Part shown: one piece after another, positions 1 to 7,200 of the stretch
Layout of the letters: each line of letters opens with the position of its first letter
Numbering within the stretch: position 1 is the stretch's first letter
NCBI GenBank assembly: GCA_021372245.1
Contig: JAJFUV010000028.1
Span: forward strand, 61,585 to 125,584
Length of the DNA: 64,000 bases
Source: Terriglobales bacterium
Lineage (GTDB): Bacteria; Acidobacteriota; Terriglobia; Bryobacterales; Bryobacteraceae
Reading direction: 5' to 3'
The notes under the pieces: model-generated
Seen by the model: the letters and a program-made list of their open reading frames with translations, nothing else
What the model was told of the DNA's origin: nothing
Database searches by the model: none
Translations under genes and position numbers: made by a program

Positions 1-1443
1 TGGGGCGACTTCTGGGGCGACTGGGTGGGCGCGTCGAGCGCACTGGCCGTAACACTGCGTCAAGCGCAGCAGAACTTTCCCAAAGCGATGGAGGTCACGA
101 ACAATGCGGTCACCGTCTCGCTCTATCCATCTTCCGGCGAAGCATTGCGCTTCCCCCTCGGCGCGGCAAAATCCCACCAGATTCTCCTGCATTTCCACGA
201 GCCGTCGCTCCCGGTGAAAGAGATCTCAGCTCGTTCGCTGCAATTCCAGATCCCGGATATTCCAAAGCTCGCCGCCGCCTGGTATGCCCGTGCGGGCGTG
301 TGGGACGATCCGGTCTTCGGCGCGCCGTCCAGCCGCCGGGTTGGTGCGTTGCTCTACGACGTGCTGGACAACCGCCCCGTCGGGGCGGGCACCTGGAATT
401 TCGGCGACGAGGTGGATTGGGGCTATACCGGCCAGGGCCGCGGCCGCGACGACGTCGTCTGGCTCAACAACGAGTACGACCTAACGCACCAGATGTTTTT
501 GCATTACGCGCGCACCGGCGAACGGCGTTTCCTCGATTACGCCTTCTCGAGCGCGCGGCACTGGCGCGACGTCGATATCGCGCACGTTTCTTCGGACCCG
601 CTTCTGCGCGGCGGGCACATCGCGCACTCACCGCGCCACGTGACCGGTGGCGTGAGCCCCTCGCACCAATGGGTGGAAGGGCTGTTCGACGCTTGGCATA
701 TGTTCGGCGACGAGAGTGCGCGCCAAGCGGCGCTCGGAATCGGCGAGAATATTCTGCGGCATATGGCGCTTGCCCGCTACCGGGAGGCGGCGCACTCGAG
801 CACCCGCGACATGGGTTGGGCACTGCGCGCCATGTTAGCGCTTCACCGCGAGACGGGAGACGCACGCTACGCCGAGGCCGCACGTCCCATCGTCGACCTG
901 TTCAAGCGCTGGCACGCCGAGTATCCGGGCTTGCTCTCGCCCTATACAGATCACAGCCAGGTGCGCGTCGTCTTCATGAACAGCCTGACGCTTGTGTCGC
1001 TGGCACGCTACCACAGGCGGTTCCCCGACGAGGAACTGAAGCGGGTGATTCTGGAAGAAACCGACGATCTGATCCGCAATACGCGGAACGCCAACGGCCT
1101 GTTCTTTTACAAGGAACTTCCCTCGCTCGAATTCCAGGGCGCCACGCTGCTGGTTCTACAACTGCTCGGCGAGGCTTACCGCCTCTCGGGTGACACAAAG
1201 TACTTGGAAGCGGGCTTGCCGGAGATCGAATACTTCCTGGCCAACATGAACGGGCGCTTCGAAATCCACACCGGGGCCTCGGAAAAATTCGCTCACTCCG
1301 GCGGGGGGTACACCAGAACCTTGTTCTATCCGCCGGGCGGCAAGTTCATTGGCATCTCCCTCACGCCGCTCGTCGAGTTTCTGGAAGCAGCCAAAGCCAC
1401 GCGTCTGGCCGAAAACCTGGATTGGCAGCTAAGGCTGAAATGA
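1..1443 (+). CDS. PcRGLX/YetA-like secreted polysaccharide lyase, C-terminal part
   Basis: The reading frame is open from the first base, so the gene begins upstream and only the last 480 codons are visible. The first ~75 residues look like the end of a beta-rich domain. The rest is helical and rich in Trp, Tyr and His (stretches such as GTWNFGDEVDWGYTG and GGVSPSHQWVEGLFDAWHMFGD), typical of an (alpha/alpha)-toroid that acts on sugars. The domain order resembles the exo-rhamnogalacturonan lyase (PcRGLX/YetA-like) family, whose members are about 900 residues, so roughly half would be missing. The role in pectin-type glycan degradation is inferred from family resemblance. The toroid could also belong to another six-hairpin enzyme. 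Confidence 0.6.
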   Translation, partial: WGDFWGDWVGASSALAVTLRQAQQNFPKAMEVTNNAVTVSLYPSSGEALRFPLGAAKSHQILLHFHEPSLPVKEISARSLQFQIPDIPKLAAAWYARAGVWDDPVFGAPSSRRVGALLYDVLDNRPVGAGTWNFGDEVDWGYTGQGRGRDDVVWLNNEYDLTHQMFLHYARTGERRFLDYAFSSARHWRDVDIAHVSSDPLLRGGHIAHSPRHVTGGVSPSHQWVEGLFDAWHMFGDESARQAALGIGENILRHMALARYREAAHSSTRDMGWALRAMLALHRETGDARYAEAARPIVDLFKRWHAEYPGLLSPYTDHSQVRVVFMNSLTLVSLARYHRRFPDEELKRVILEETDDLIRNTRNANGLFFYKELPSLEFQGATLLVLQLLGEAYRLSGDTKYLEAGLPEIEYFLANMNGRFEIHTGASEKFAHSGGGYTRTLFYPPGGKFIGISLTPLVEFLEAAKATRLAENLDWQLRLK

Positions 1444-1452
1444 CCAATTGGG

Positions 1453-2091
1453 CTAGTCCAATTCCTCAAGCGAGACCAAGCCACGCTTGAGGGCTTGGAC
1501 GATGGCCTGCGCCCGGTTCTCCACTGCGAGCTTTGCGAGGATGCTTGCCACGTGGGTCTTCACCGTCTCCTCTCCGATCGAGAGCGTCCCGGCGATTTCC
1601 TTGTTCGCGCGTCCCAGGGCCAGTTGCCTAAGGACTTCCGTTTCACGCGGCGTCAGCTCCTCGTGCGGTTCGGCGGCTGCCAGTACTGCACGTGCCACGG
1701 CCGGATCGATGTACGTCTTCCCGCGCGCCACCGCGCGCACCGCGGCCAGCAGCACTTCCGGTTCGGCGTCCTTGCGAACGTACCCGGCGGCGCCCGCCCG
1801 CAAGACGCCCATCATGCGCGCCTCGTCGGTCGATGCGGTGAGCGCGATCACGCGCGTGGAGCGCGAGACCTCCACGATGCGGCGCGTGGTTTCGACGCCG
1901 TCGATGCCTCCGGCAAGCAGCAGGTCCTGCAATACAATTTGCGGCTGCCACTCGCCGAGGTGCTCGAGCAACTCCTCGCCGGATGATGCGATGCCGATGA
2001 CTTCGAGATCCTCGAAGGATTCCAGGTACGCTTTCAAGCTGCGCGCCACCACGCGGTGGTCGTCCACGATGACGATAGTTGTCCTGTTCAT
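1453..2091 (-). CDS. NarL/LuxR-family response regulator
   Basis: A 212-residue two-component response regulator. An N-terminal receiver domain (residues ~3-120: IVIVDDHRVVARSL acidic pocket, phospho-acceptor Asp in IVLQDLLLAGG, later Lys in GYVRKDAEP) is followed by a C-terminal LuxR helix-turn-helix (LTPRETEVLRQLALGRANKEIA, then EETVKTHVASILAKL). The ATG at 2091 was chosen because the receiver motif begins there and because its ATGA overlaps the stop of the kinase fragment upstream; the frame stays open further upstream but is not protein-like. It should activate or repress target promoters when phosphorylated by the adjacent kinase, which carries an in-frame stop, so signalling may be impaired. 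Confidence 0.9.
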   Translation of the reverse strand: MNRTTIVIVDDHRVVARSLKAYLESFEDLEVIGIASSGEELLEHLGEWQPQIVLQDLLLAGGIDGVETTRRIVEVSRSTRVIALTASTDEARMMGVLRAGAAGYVRKDAEPEVLLAAVRAVARGKTYIDPAVARAVLAAAEPHEELTPRETEVLRQLALGRANKEIAGTLSIGEETVKTHVASILAKLAVENRAQAIVQALKRGLVSLEELD

Positions 2092-2741
2092 CGAGAGACC
2101 TCGCGGCGCTCCCGTGTGCGGCGATAGCCGGAGATCGCACGAGCAAACAGGACAATTGACATTGCCCCTGCGGTCCACAGACCGACAGAACCGCGCCAGA
2201 TAGAAAAGGCTGTCAACGCTGCCGCGGCAGCTCCCGTCACCCACAATTGGACACGATAATCCTCAACAGCTACGCTTGCCACGGGCACCGAAAAACGTAC
2301 GACAGTGCCTTGAACCGGCGTACTGGCAATCTCGAATTCACCGTCGAATTCCGCCGCACGTTCCCGCATGTTGCGTATTCCCATGCCGCTCGCCGGATGA
2401 TTCATATCGAATCCCTTGCCATCGTCGCGTACCGTGAGTTCGAGCTTCGGTCCAACGGTATCGAGCGAGACCATCACGTTGGCTGCTCGTGCGTGGCGGC
2501 CGGCGTTGGCAAGTGCCTCCTGCGCTGCTCGAAAGACAGCCTCCGATGCTCCGGGCGCGAGCGCTTCATTCGGAGGGAGCGTGCCCAGCTGAAATTCCAC
2601 ACGAGCACCACTGCGGAATCCGTGTGCCTCGCATTGCTTACGCAACGCAGCCACCATCCCCCTGACTTCCAGTGGCGCCGCACGCAGTTGGTCAAGCATG
2701 GCTTCCAGTTCCGCCATGGCCTCTTTCGCCGCCTCGCGCAC
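2088..2741 (-). CDS. sensor histidine kinase, C-terminal half (separated by an in-frame stop)
   Basis: This 217-residue frame holds the second dimerisation helix (REAAKEAMAELEAMLDQLR) and the HATPase_c domain with N-box (AAQEALANAGRHARA), G1 box (VRDDGKGFD) and G2 box (GMGIRNMRERAAEF). It is in the same frame as the N-terminal half at 2781-3389, and the codons between the two read as normal kinase sequence apart from one TAA. The listed start is a GTG inside the conserved domain, so it is probably not a true start. After the HATPase come two extra hydrophobic segments (residues ~165-205), unusual for a NarX-like kinase. It ends with a 4-base overlap on the response regulator. Confidence 0.75.
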   Translation of the reverse strand: MREAAKEAMAELEAMLDQLRAAPLEVRGMVAALRKQCEAHGFRSGARVEFQLGTLPPNEALAPGASEAVFRAAQEALANAGRHARAANVMVSLDTVGPKLELTVRDDGKGFDMNHPASGMGIRNMRERAAEFDGEFEIASTPVQGTVVRFSVPVASVAVEDYRVQLWVTGAAAAALTAFSIWRGSVGLWTAGAMSIVLFARAISGYRRTRERREVSR

Positions 2742-2780
2742 TTGCCCGATCGCGTTCCGGGTGCCCTCGGGATCATTATT

Positions 2781-3389
2781 TTAGCGTGCTTCCACTGTGG
2801 CCGCAGCGGTCTGCACCACGCAGATTTGCTGCTTGATGGCGTCGTGCAGATCCCGGGCCAATCGGTGACGCTCCTCCTGGCCGGCCGCTTCGCGAATCTG
2901 CCGCTCGTAAGCGGAACGCAGCTGCCGGGGCGTTTGCGAGGATTCCTTGCCGAACAGCGTCGTCAAAACCCCGATCGATCCGTGTTCATCGATACGCGCT
3001 TGCCACCAAGCGAAGGACAGAATCAAGAAGGCCAACATCGGTACGGCTGTTACCCACTCCGGAATCCATTCCAGCAGGATCACATGACGCTCCACATCCA
3101 CCACCGCACACAAGATGAAATGTGCAGCGGCGGCCCAAGCCAAGGCGCGGTAGCGCGCCACGGGATCATCGACGCCGACCATAGCGGCGGCGAAGCATGC
3201 CGCAGCCACGAACAGCGCTCCCAGGATGTGGATCAAGGCCGCTCTTCCATAGGGCAGGCCGGGCAGATGAGTTCCGAACCACATGGGCCCCCACGCGATC
3301 AGGAGCAACCCCGCCAAGCCCGCCATGATGGCGTAACACAAGAAGACCATCCTTGTATCAAGAGCGTCCAGTCTATCTCCGGTTCGCAT
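2781..3389 (-). CDS. sensor histidine kinase, N-terminal half (membrane sensor plus H-box, ends at an in-frame TAA)
   Basis: The 202 residues contain about five hydrophobic segments (residues ~12-130), a short linker and the HisKA_3 phospho-acceptor motif EERHRLARDLHDAIKQQ near residue 180. The frame then stops at TAA (2781-2783), just after the first dimerisation helix. Reading through, the next codons give NNDPEGTRNAIGQVREAA, which matches the usual continuation of this kinase family, so one base change explains the stop. The start ATG has TACACT 6 nt upstream and no Shine-Dalgarno. As it stands the fragment has the phosphorylated His but no ATPase domain. It is probably a pseudogene, or a sequencing or assembly error. 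Confidence 0.75.
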   Translation of the reverse strand: MRTGDRLDALDTRMVFLCYAIMAGLAGLLLIAWGPMWFGTHLPGLPYGRAALIHILGALFVAAACFAAAMVGVDDPVARYRALAWAAAAHFILCAVVDVERHVILLEWIPEWVTAVPMLAFLILSFAWWQARIDEHGSIGVLTTLFGKESSQTPRQLRSAYERQIREAAGQEERHRLARDLHDAIKQQICVVQTAAATVEAR

Positions 3390-3467
3390 GTTTCAAGTGT
3401 ATGGCGCGCTGGTCAGTCGCACATCACCATCAAGCCGGAGACGGCGATCCCTCGATTGGGGGATCGC

Positions 3468-4301
3468 TCAACGCCGCCGCGAGGCGCGAATTCGCGTCAG
3501 TTCCCTGCGCAGCAATTGATTCGAGGGGTATTCATCGACCAGGCCGGCGAGCAGCTTCTCGGCCTCCCACGGTCGCTTTTCGCGCAGGTGAATGACCGCC
3601 AGCAACACTCTTGCGAATGGCCCGTAATAGCGCCCGTGCGACGCCACCAGCTCCAGTTCCCGCACCGCCTTCTGCTTGCTGCCCTCGATCTGATCGATGC
3701 GAATGAACCAGCGAATGAAGAACGGCAGGCTGCCCAACACGTACTCCACCGAGCCGACTGCCAGGTGTGCATCGTAAAAGGGCGGATTGAGCGCCAGCAG
3801 CTTGATGGACCACGCCTGCGTCTGTTTAGCCAGCGAAAAGCTCGCCAGGCGGCGTTTCTCGATCAGCGCGGCATAGTCGGTGACCAGTCCCGCCGCGATG
3901 CACTGCGCGAACAGCGCGTTGCGGTCTCCCGGATTGGCGGCCAGGCGCACATTCGCAAGCTCGCGGGCCTTCGCGATGCACCGGAACAACTCGGCGCGAA
4001 CGGCCGGGTCCGGCGTTACTCTCCTGCGGTCGATGATCCGGTCGTCGTCGGAGAAGAAATCCGATTGCAGGATATGCAATCGATCCAGCTCACCGAAAAA
4101 GTAAGTGGCGCCCTTGACGGCGCGATACAGAGGCGCTCCCGGCTCCCGTTCGATGGCCCGATCGAGGGTGGCGTGCGCTCCGGCGAAGTCGGTATTGTAC
4201 AAACGCACGAATGCCTGTCCCGTGGGAGTTGATACGTCAACTTTCGCGGCTTGTGCCAAGCAAACCATAGCGAGGCACAGGGTTAGAAATGCAGCTTTCA
4301 A
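3468..4301 (-). CDS. secreted TPR-like helical protein of unknown function
   Basis: A 277-residue protein with a clear Sec signal peptide (MKAAFLTLCLAMVCLAQAAK). The mature part is built from helical repeats resembling tetratricopeptide units (NTDFAGAHATLDRAIEREPGAPLYRAVKGATYFF; RPWEAEKLLAGLVDEYPSNQLLRREL). It is probably periplasmic or envelope-attached and might act as a protein-interaction scaffold. No catalytic motif is visible. It lies 30 bp downstream of the amidohydrolase on the same strand, so co-transcription is possible. TPR assignment is from pattern only. Confidence 0.65.
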   Translation of the reverse strand: MKAAFLTLCLAMVCLAQAAKVDVSTPTGQAFVRLYNTDFAGAHATLDRAIEREPGAPLYRAVKGATYFFGELDRLHILQSDFFSDDDRIIDRRRVTPDPAVRAELFRCIAKARELANVRLAANPGDRNALFAQCIAAGLVTDYAALIEKRRLASFSLAKQTQAWSIKLLALNPPFYDAHLAVGSVEYVLGSLPFFIRWFIRIDQIEGSKQKAVRELELVASHGRYYGPFARVLLAVIHLREKRPWEAEKLLAGLVDEYPSNQLLRRELTRIRASRRR

Positions 4302-4331
4302 ACCGCAGTATAGCAGCGTGCGCCGCCCGGC

Positions 4332-5567
4332 CTACTTCGGCGGGCCGTAGTTGTCTAGCTTCTGCCAGTCCTGGCTGGCCAGGCCGTTGAGATCCCAGGC
4401 CACCTTGCCTTCGCGCAGGGTCAGCTCCGCCACCAGCTTTGAAGTGCCCTTCATGCGCGCGCCGTAGACGTCGACGAAGCCGAAATCGCCATGCGCCAGC
4501 CGCAGCACGGCCACATCCGCCGCAGCGCCTACCGACAAGTGCCCCACAACCTCGCGGCGGATCTGCTTCGCCGGCTGCCAGGTGGAGCGCAGGATCACCT
4601 CATCGAGCGGCATTTCCATGTTCAGCATCTTCGACATCACGTTGAGCATGTCTTTCATGCCGGCGTTCATGCTACCAGTGTGCAGGTCGGTAGAGATGGA
4701 ATCCGGCCTGAAGCCCTGCCGCATGGCCGGCACCGCATAGCGAAAAATGAAGCTGCCGGCGCCATGGCCCAGGTCGAACAGCACCCCGCGTTTACGCGCT
4801 TCCCATAGATACGGAGCCACGCGTCCGTTTGAATCGAACATCGGCACGCGTTCCAGGTAGAGGTGCGTATACATGTCGCCGGGGCGCAGTTTCTTGGTGA
4901 TAAGCTCCGCGAAGGGCCGCTGGGGGACGAACTCCCCGAAGTCCACCATCACGGGCAACCCGGCCAGCTCGGCGGCCTGGATGGCGCGGTCGACGGCAAC
5001 CCATTCCGGCCCCGCGTAATGCGCGGTTTTGATACCGACCACGAAATCCTTGAAGCGGCGCGCACATTCGGCGGCCGCGGCGGGATCCATCTCCGTCGGG
5101 TCCTGTTCCGGCTTCCCGCTCATGCCGCGTCCGACGATATTGACGAAAGCGTAGACGCGCGTGCGCGAACGCTTGGCCACCTTCTCGTAAAATTCCGGCA
5201 TGCCGCGCCATCCGGAACTGCCCGCGTCGGCCACCGTAGTGACGCCGCTGCGCAGTGTGAAATCGTCCGGGTAGACGCCCAACTCGCCGGTGTGCTCGCC
5301 CACGGCGCACGAGCCGGCGAAGGCGTGCACATGAATGTCGACCAGTCCCGGCGTAACGTACAACGAGCGGACGTCGATCACACGCTTGGCCTTCGCCGCA
5401 GGGATATCGGCTTCGACGGCTGCGATCCGGCCTTTCGCGATAGCCACGTCGCGCACAGCGCTGATCTTGTTTTTCGGATCGATGACGTGCCCGCCCTTGA
5501 GCACGAGGTCATACGGCGTCTGCGCCAGGGCGCACCACACCCCGGCGAGCAAGAGAATCCATCGCAT
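4332..5567 (-). CDS. exported amidohydrolase/deacetylase-family metallohydrolase
   Basis: A 411-residue member of the amidohydrolase superfamily. The N-terminal signal peptide (MRWILLLAGVWCALAQ) predicts export. Metal ligands are visible in order: HxH in VDIHVHAF (residue ~80), a probable carbamylated Lys in VGIKTAHY, His in DMYTHLYLE, His in FDLGHGAGSF and the late Asp in SISTDLHTG. A small beta-sandwich at both ends (VLKGGHVIDPKN; HLSVGAAADVAVLRL) is typical of the dihydroorotase/deacetylase group. Substrates in this group include N-acyl amino acids and cyclic amides; the actual one is not predictable here. TAACAT sits 7 nt before the ATG and no Shine-Dalgarno is seen, suggesting a leaderless mRNA. 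Confidence 0.87.
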   Translation of the reverse strand: MRWILLLAGVWCALAQTPYDLVLKGGHVIDPKNKISAVRDVAIAKGRIAAVEADIPAAKAKRVIDVRSLYVTPGLVDIHVHAFAGSCAVGEHTGELGVYPDDFTLRSGVTTVADAGSSGWRGMPEFYEKVAKRSRTRVYAFVNIVGRGMSGKPEQDPTEMDPAAAAECARRFKDFVVGIKTAHYAGPEWVAVDRAIQAAELAGLPVMVDFGEFVPQRPFAELITKKLRPGDMYTHLYLERVPMFDSNGRVAPYLWEARKRGVLFDLGHGAGSFIFRYAVPAMRQGFRPDSISTDLHTGSMNAGMKDMLNVMSKMLNMEMPLDEVILRSTWQPAKQIRREVVGHLSVGAAADVAVLRLAHGDFGFVDVYGARMKGTSKLVAELTLREGKVAWDLNGLASQDWQKLDNYGPPK

Positions 5568-5591
5568 GAAAGCTATGTTAGTCGACGGCGG

Positions 5592-6404
5592 TCAGTCTTT
5601 GCGGATCCAGTCGACGATCTCTTTGGCGATCTCGTCCACCGGCATGTCCTTCACCACGCGCGTTTCGCGCTGCTGCTTCGGAAGTGTGACGCTCTCGAAT
5701 GTCGCACCGCCGGCGGCGGCCGGAGCGGGTTTGGCACGCTGCAGCGCGGGCATCACCGTGCGCATATTGGCCATGCCGACTTGCGGGTTGTTGCGCGGCT
5801 CGGGCAGGTTTCCAGTTGCCCAGCCGAACACCGCGGGGGGACCGGCGCACACCGATACCTGGTGTTTGCCGCCTTCCACGCGCTCCAGGATGCGTAGCGT
5901 GCCGTCGGGATTCACCTTCAGCTCGTCGACGCCCTGGAACTGGTCAATGATGCCGAGCAGCTCGCCCACCATCTGCATGGTCGTGCTGGCGCCGCGCGAG
6001 GCCGATTCCCAACCGCCGAATACCAGCAGCCGGGACATGTCCAAGCCGGCGATGGCTTTGATGGCACCCGCGAGCGCCTGCGCCACGGCCGTGCTCTCCG
6101 CAAAACCGCTGGCCGAGCCGTCGATGGCCACCAGTTCGAACGGCGCCTTCTGCGCGACGGTGGTCATCACTTGCTGCAGCTTCGCTTTGGGGGCTTGGGT
6201 GACCAGCCACACCTTGCTGCCGGCCACATGCTTAGCCAGGTTCGCGGCCTCATAGAGCGCGTGCCCGGCCCACGGGTCGAGCACGGCGGGCAGCATCATT
6301 TCGTTCTTGAGCCCCGGTCCGGTGGGAGTCGAAACAGGCTCCAGGGTTTGCAGAGGATCGGGCACGATGCTGCCACAGACGACTATCTGATATCCGCCAG
6401 TCAT
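5592..6404 (-). CDS. electron transfer flavoprotein beta-subunit-like protein
   Basis: A 270-residue protein with the EtfB fold. The N-terminus (YQIVVCGSIVPDPLQTLEP) corresponds to the usual IVVCVKQVPD start, and GWESASRGASTTMQMVGELLGI corresponds to the AMP-binding signature DDDNNQTGQMLAGLLG. EtfB normally pairs with the FAD-carrying EtfA to pass electrons from dehydrogenases to the quinone pool. No EtfA is encoded next to it, which is atypical because etfB and etfA are usually adjacent. The partner may be encoded elsewhere, or this may be a divergent EtfB-like protein with another role. It lies 24 bp upstream of the amidohydrolase on the same strand. Confidence 0.8.
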   Translation of the reverse strand: MTGGYQIVVCGSIVPDPLQTLEPVSTPTGPGLKNEMMLPAVLDPWAGHALYEAANLAKHVAGSKVWLVTQAPKAKLQQVMTTVAQKAPFELVAIDGSASGFAESTAVAQALAGAIKAIAGLDMSRLLVFGGWESASRGASTTMQMVGELLGIIDQFQGVDELKVNPDGTLRILERVEGGKHQVSVCAGPPAVFGWATGNLPEPRNNPQVGMANMRTVMPALQRAKPAPAAAGGATFESVTLPKQQRETRVVKDMPVDEIAKEIVDWIRKD

Positions 6405-6464
6405 ATGAATTGAAGACTTTCTTCGATTGTAACAGGGCGGGGCAGTGAGGCCCGCGCCTGCCTC

Positions 6465-6983
6465 TTACGGCTGCGGCGCCATGCCCATGGCGGCCCACTC
6501 TTCCTTCGATGGGCCGTAGACGCCGGGCACGCGCAGACCGGCCTGGCGCATCAGCACCGTCATTTGTCCGCGATGGTGGCACTGGTGGCCGATCAGCGCA
6601 CTGAGCACGCCGGCCTTGGTCCACATTTCGCCGTACATCGGAATGGTGTCGGTGAGCTGCGCATCGGTCCAGGAGGCCCGCACGGCGTCGGCCACGGCCT
6701 TGGCGCCTTTCTCGTAAGTGCCGGCGATGGTGGCCGCGGTGGCCGGAACCGGTTGATCTTCGGTTGTCACATGCACGGCCAGACCCGCGGCGCTCATCAT
6801 CTCGCTGAGCGTCGTAGTGATGTGCCAGGCCAGAAAGCCGAGGGAGCGCCCTTCGGGGCGCACTTTCTGAGCGAGCGAAGCATCGGTCAACTCGCGAAAG
6901 ACTTTCAGCGTGGCTTTGCTTTCGTAATCCCAGGCATTGAAGAAATCGTTCACGTTGCGGAACATGCCTTCAAGATAGCCCAT
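6465..6983 (-). CDS. DinB/YfiT-family putative metal-dependent enzyme
   Basis: A 172-residue four-helix-bundle protein of the DinB superfamily. Metal-ligand histidines are visible: one in FLAWHITTTLSEM (residue ~53) and a pair in IGHQCHHRGQMTVLMRQAG (residues ~137-141). This is the H...HxxxH pattern of DinB/YfiT proteins, some of which are mycothiol- or bacillithiol-dependent transferases. The substrate is unknown. An ATG six codons downstream (MFRNVNDFF) is an equally plausible start. It is a separate unit from the EtfB gene, 60 bp away on the same strand. Confidence 0.85.
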   Translation of the reverse strand: MGYLEGMFRNVNDFFNAWDYESKATLKVFRELTDASLAQKVRPEGRSLGFLAWHITTTLSEMMSAAGLAVHVTTEDQPVPATAATIAGTYEKGAKAVADAVRASWTDAQLTDTIPMYGEMWTKAGVLSALIGHQCHHRGQMTVLMRQAGLRVPGVYGPSKEEWAAMGMAPQP

Positions 6984-7049
6984 CGGGCCCGATGATGTTT
7001 GCTGTTTCTCCGCGCCTGACTGGCTTTTGTGCTCAAGCTCGGTGTTTCG

Positions 7050-7090
7050 CTCACATCAAGGAAACATGAAACCCGTTTCTTTAGTGTGAG
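7050..7090. other. stem-loop in the 217-bp gap between two minus-strand genes
   Basis: CTCACA (7050-7055) pairs with TGTGAG (7085-7090), and inside it GAAAC (7061-7065) pairs with GTTTC (7075-7079). On the minus strand it follows the AlbA_2 gene and precedes dinB, so it could terminate or stabilise a transcript. No clear U-tract follows, so terminator function is uncertain. Confidence 0.4.
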
Positions 7091-7121
7091 TTAGCGGGCG
7101 TTTTGTGCCAGCTTTTGTGCT

Positions 7122-7184
7122 ATTGACACCAATGGCACAAATGGCAGCAATGACACCAATGACACCAATGACACCAATGGCACT
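7122..7184. repeat. 9-bp tandem repeat, seven units
   Basis: Seven consecutive 9-bp units run from ATTGACACC through AATGGCACA, AATGGCAGC, three identical AATGACACC copies and AATGGCACT. TTTTGTGC also appears twice just upstream (7101-7108, 7113-7120). The array sits in non-coding DNA 16 bp beyond the stop of the AlbA_2 gene and probably varies in copy number by slippage. Confidence 0.85.
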
Positions 7185-7200
7185 AAGAGATGCCGCCCTT

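Noticed and set aside
2742..2780. Frameshift in the histidine kinase
   Set aside because: Both halves lie in the same frame, so a single nonsense codon, not an indel, separates them.
2247..4232. Long open plus-strand frame opposite the kinase and TPR-like genes
   Set aside because: It is antisense to genes with clear domains, has no recognisable motif, and long antisense frames are common in high-GC DNA.
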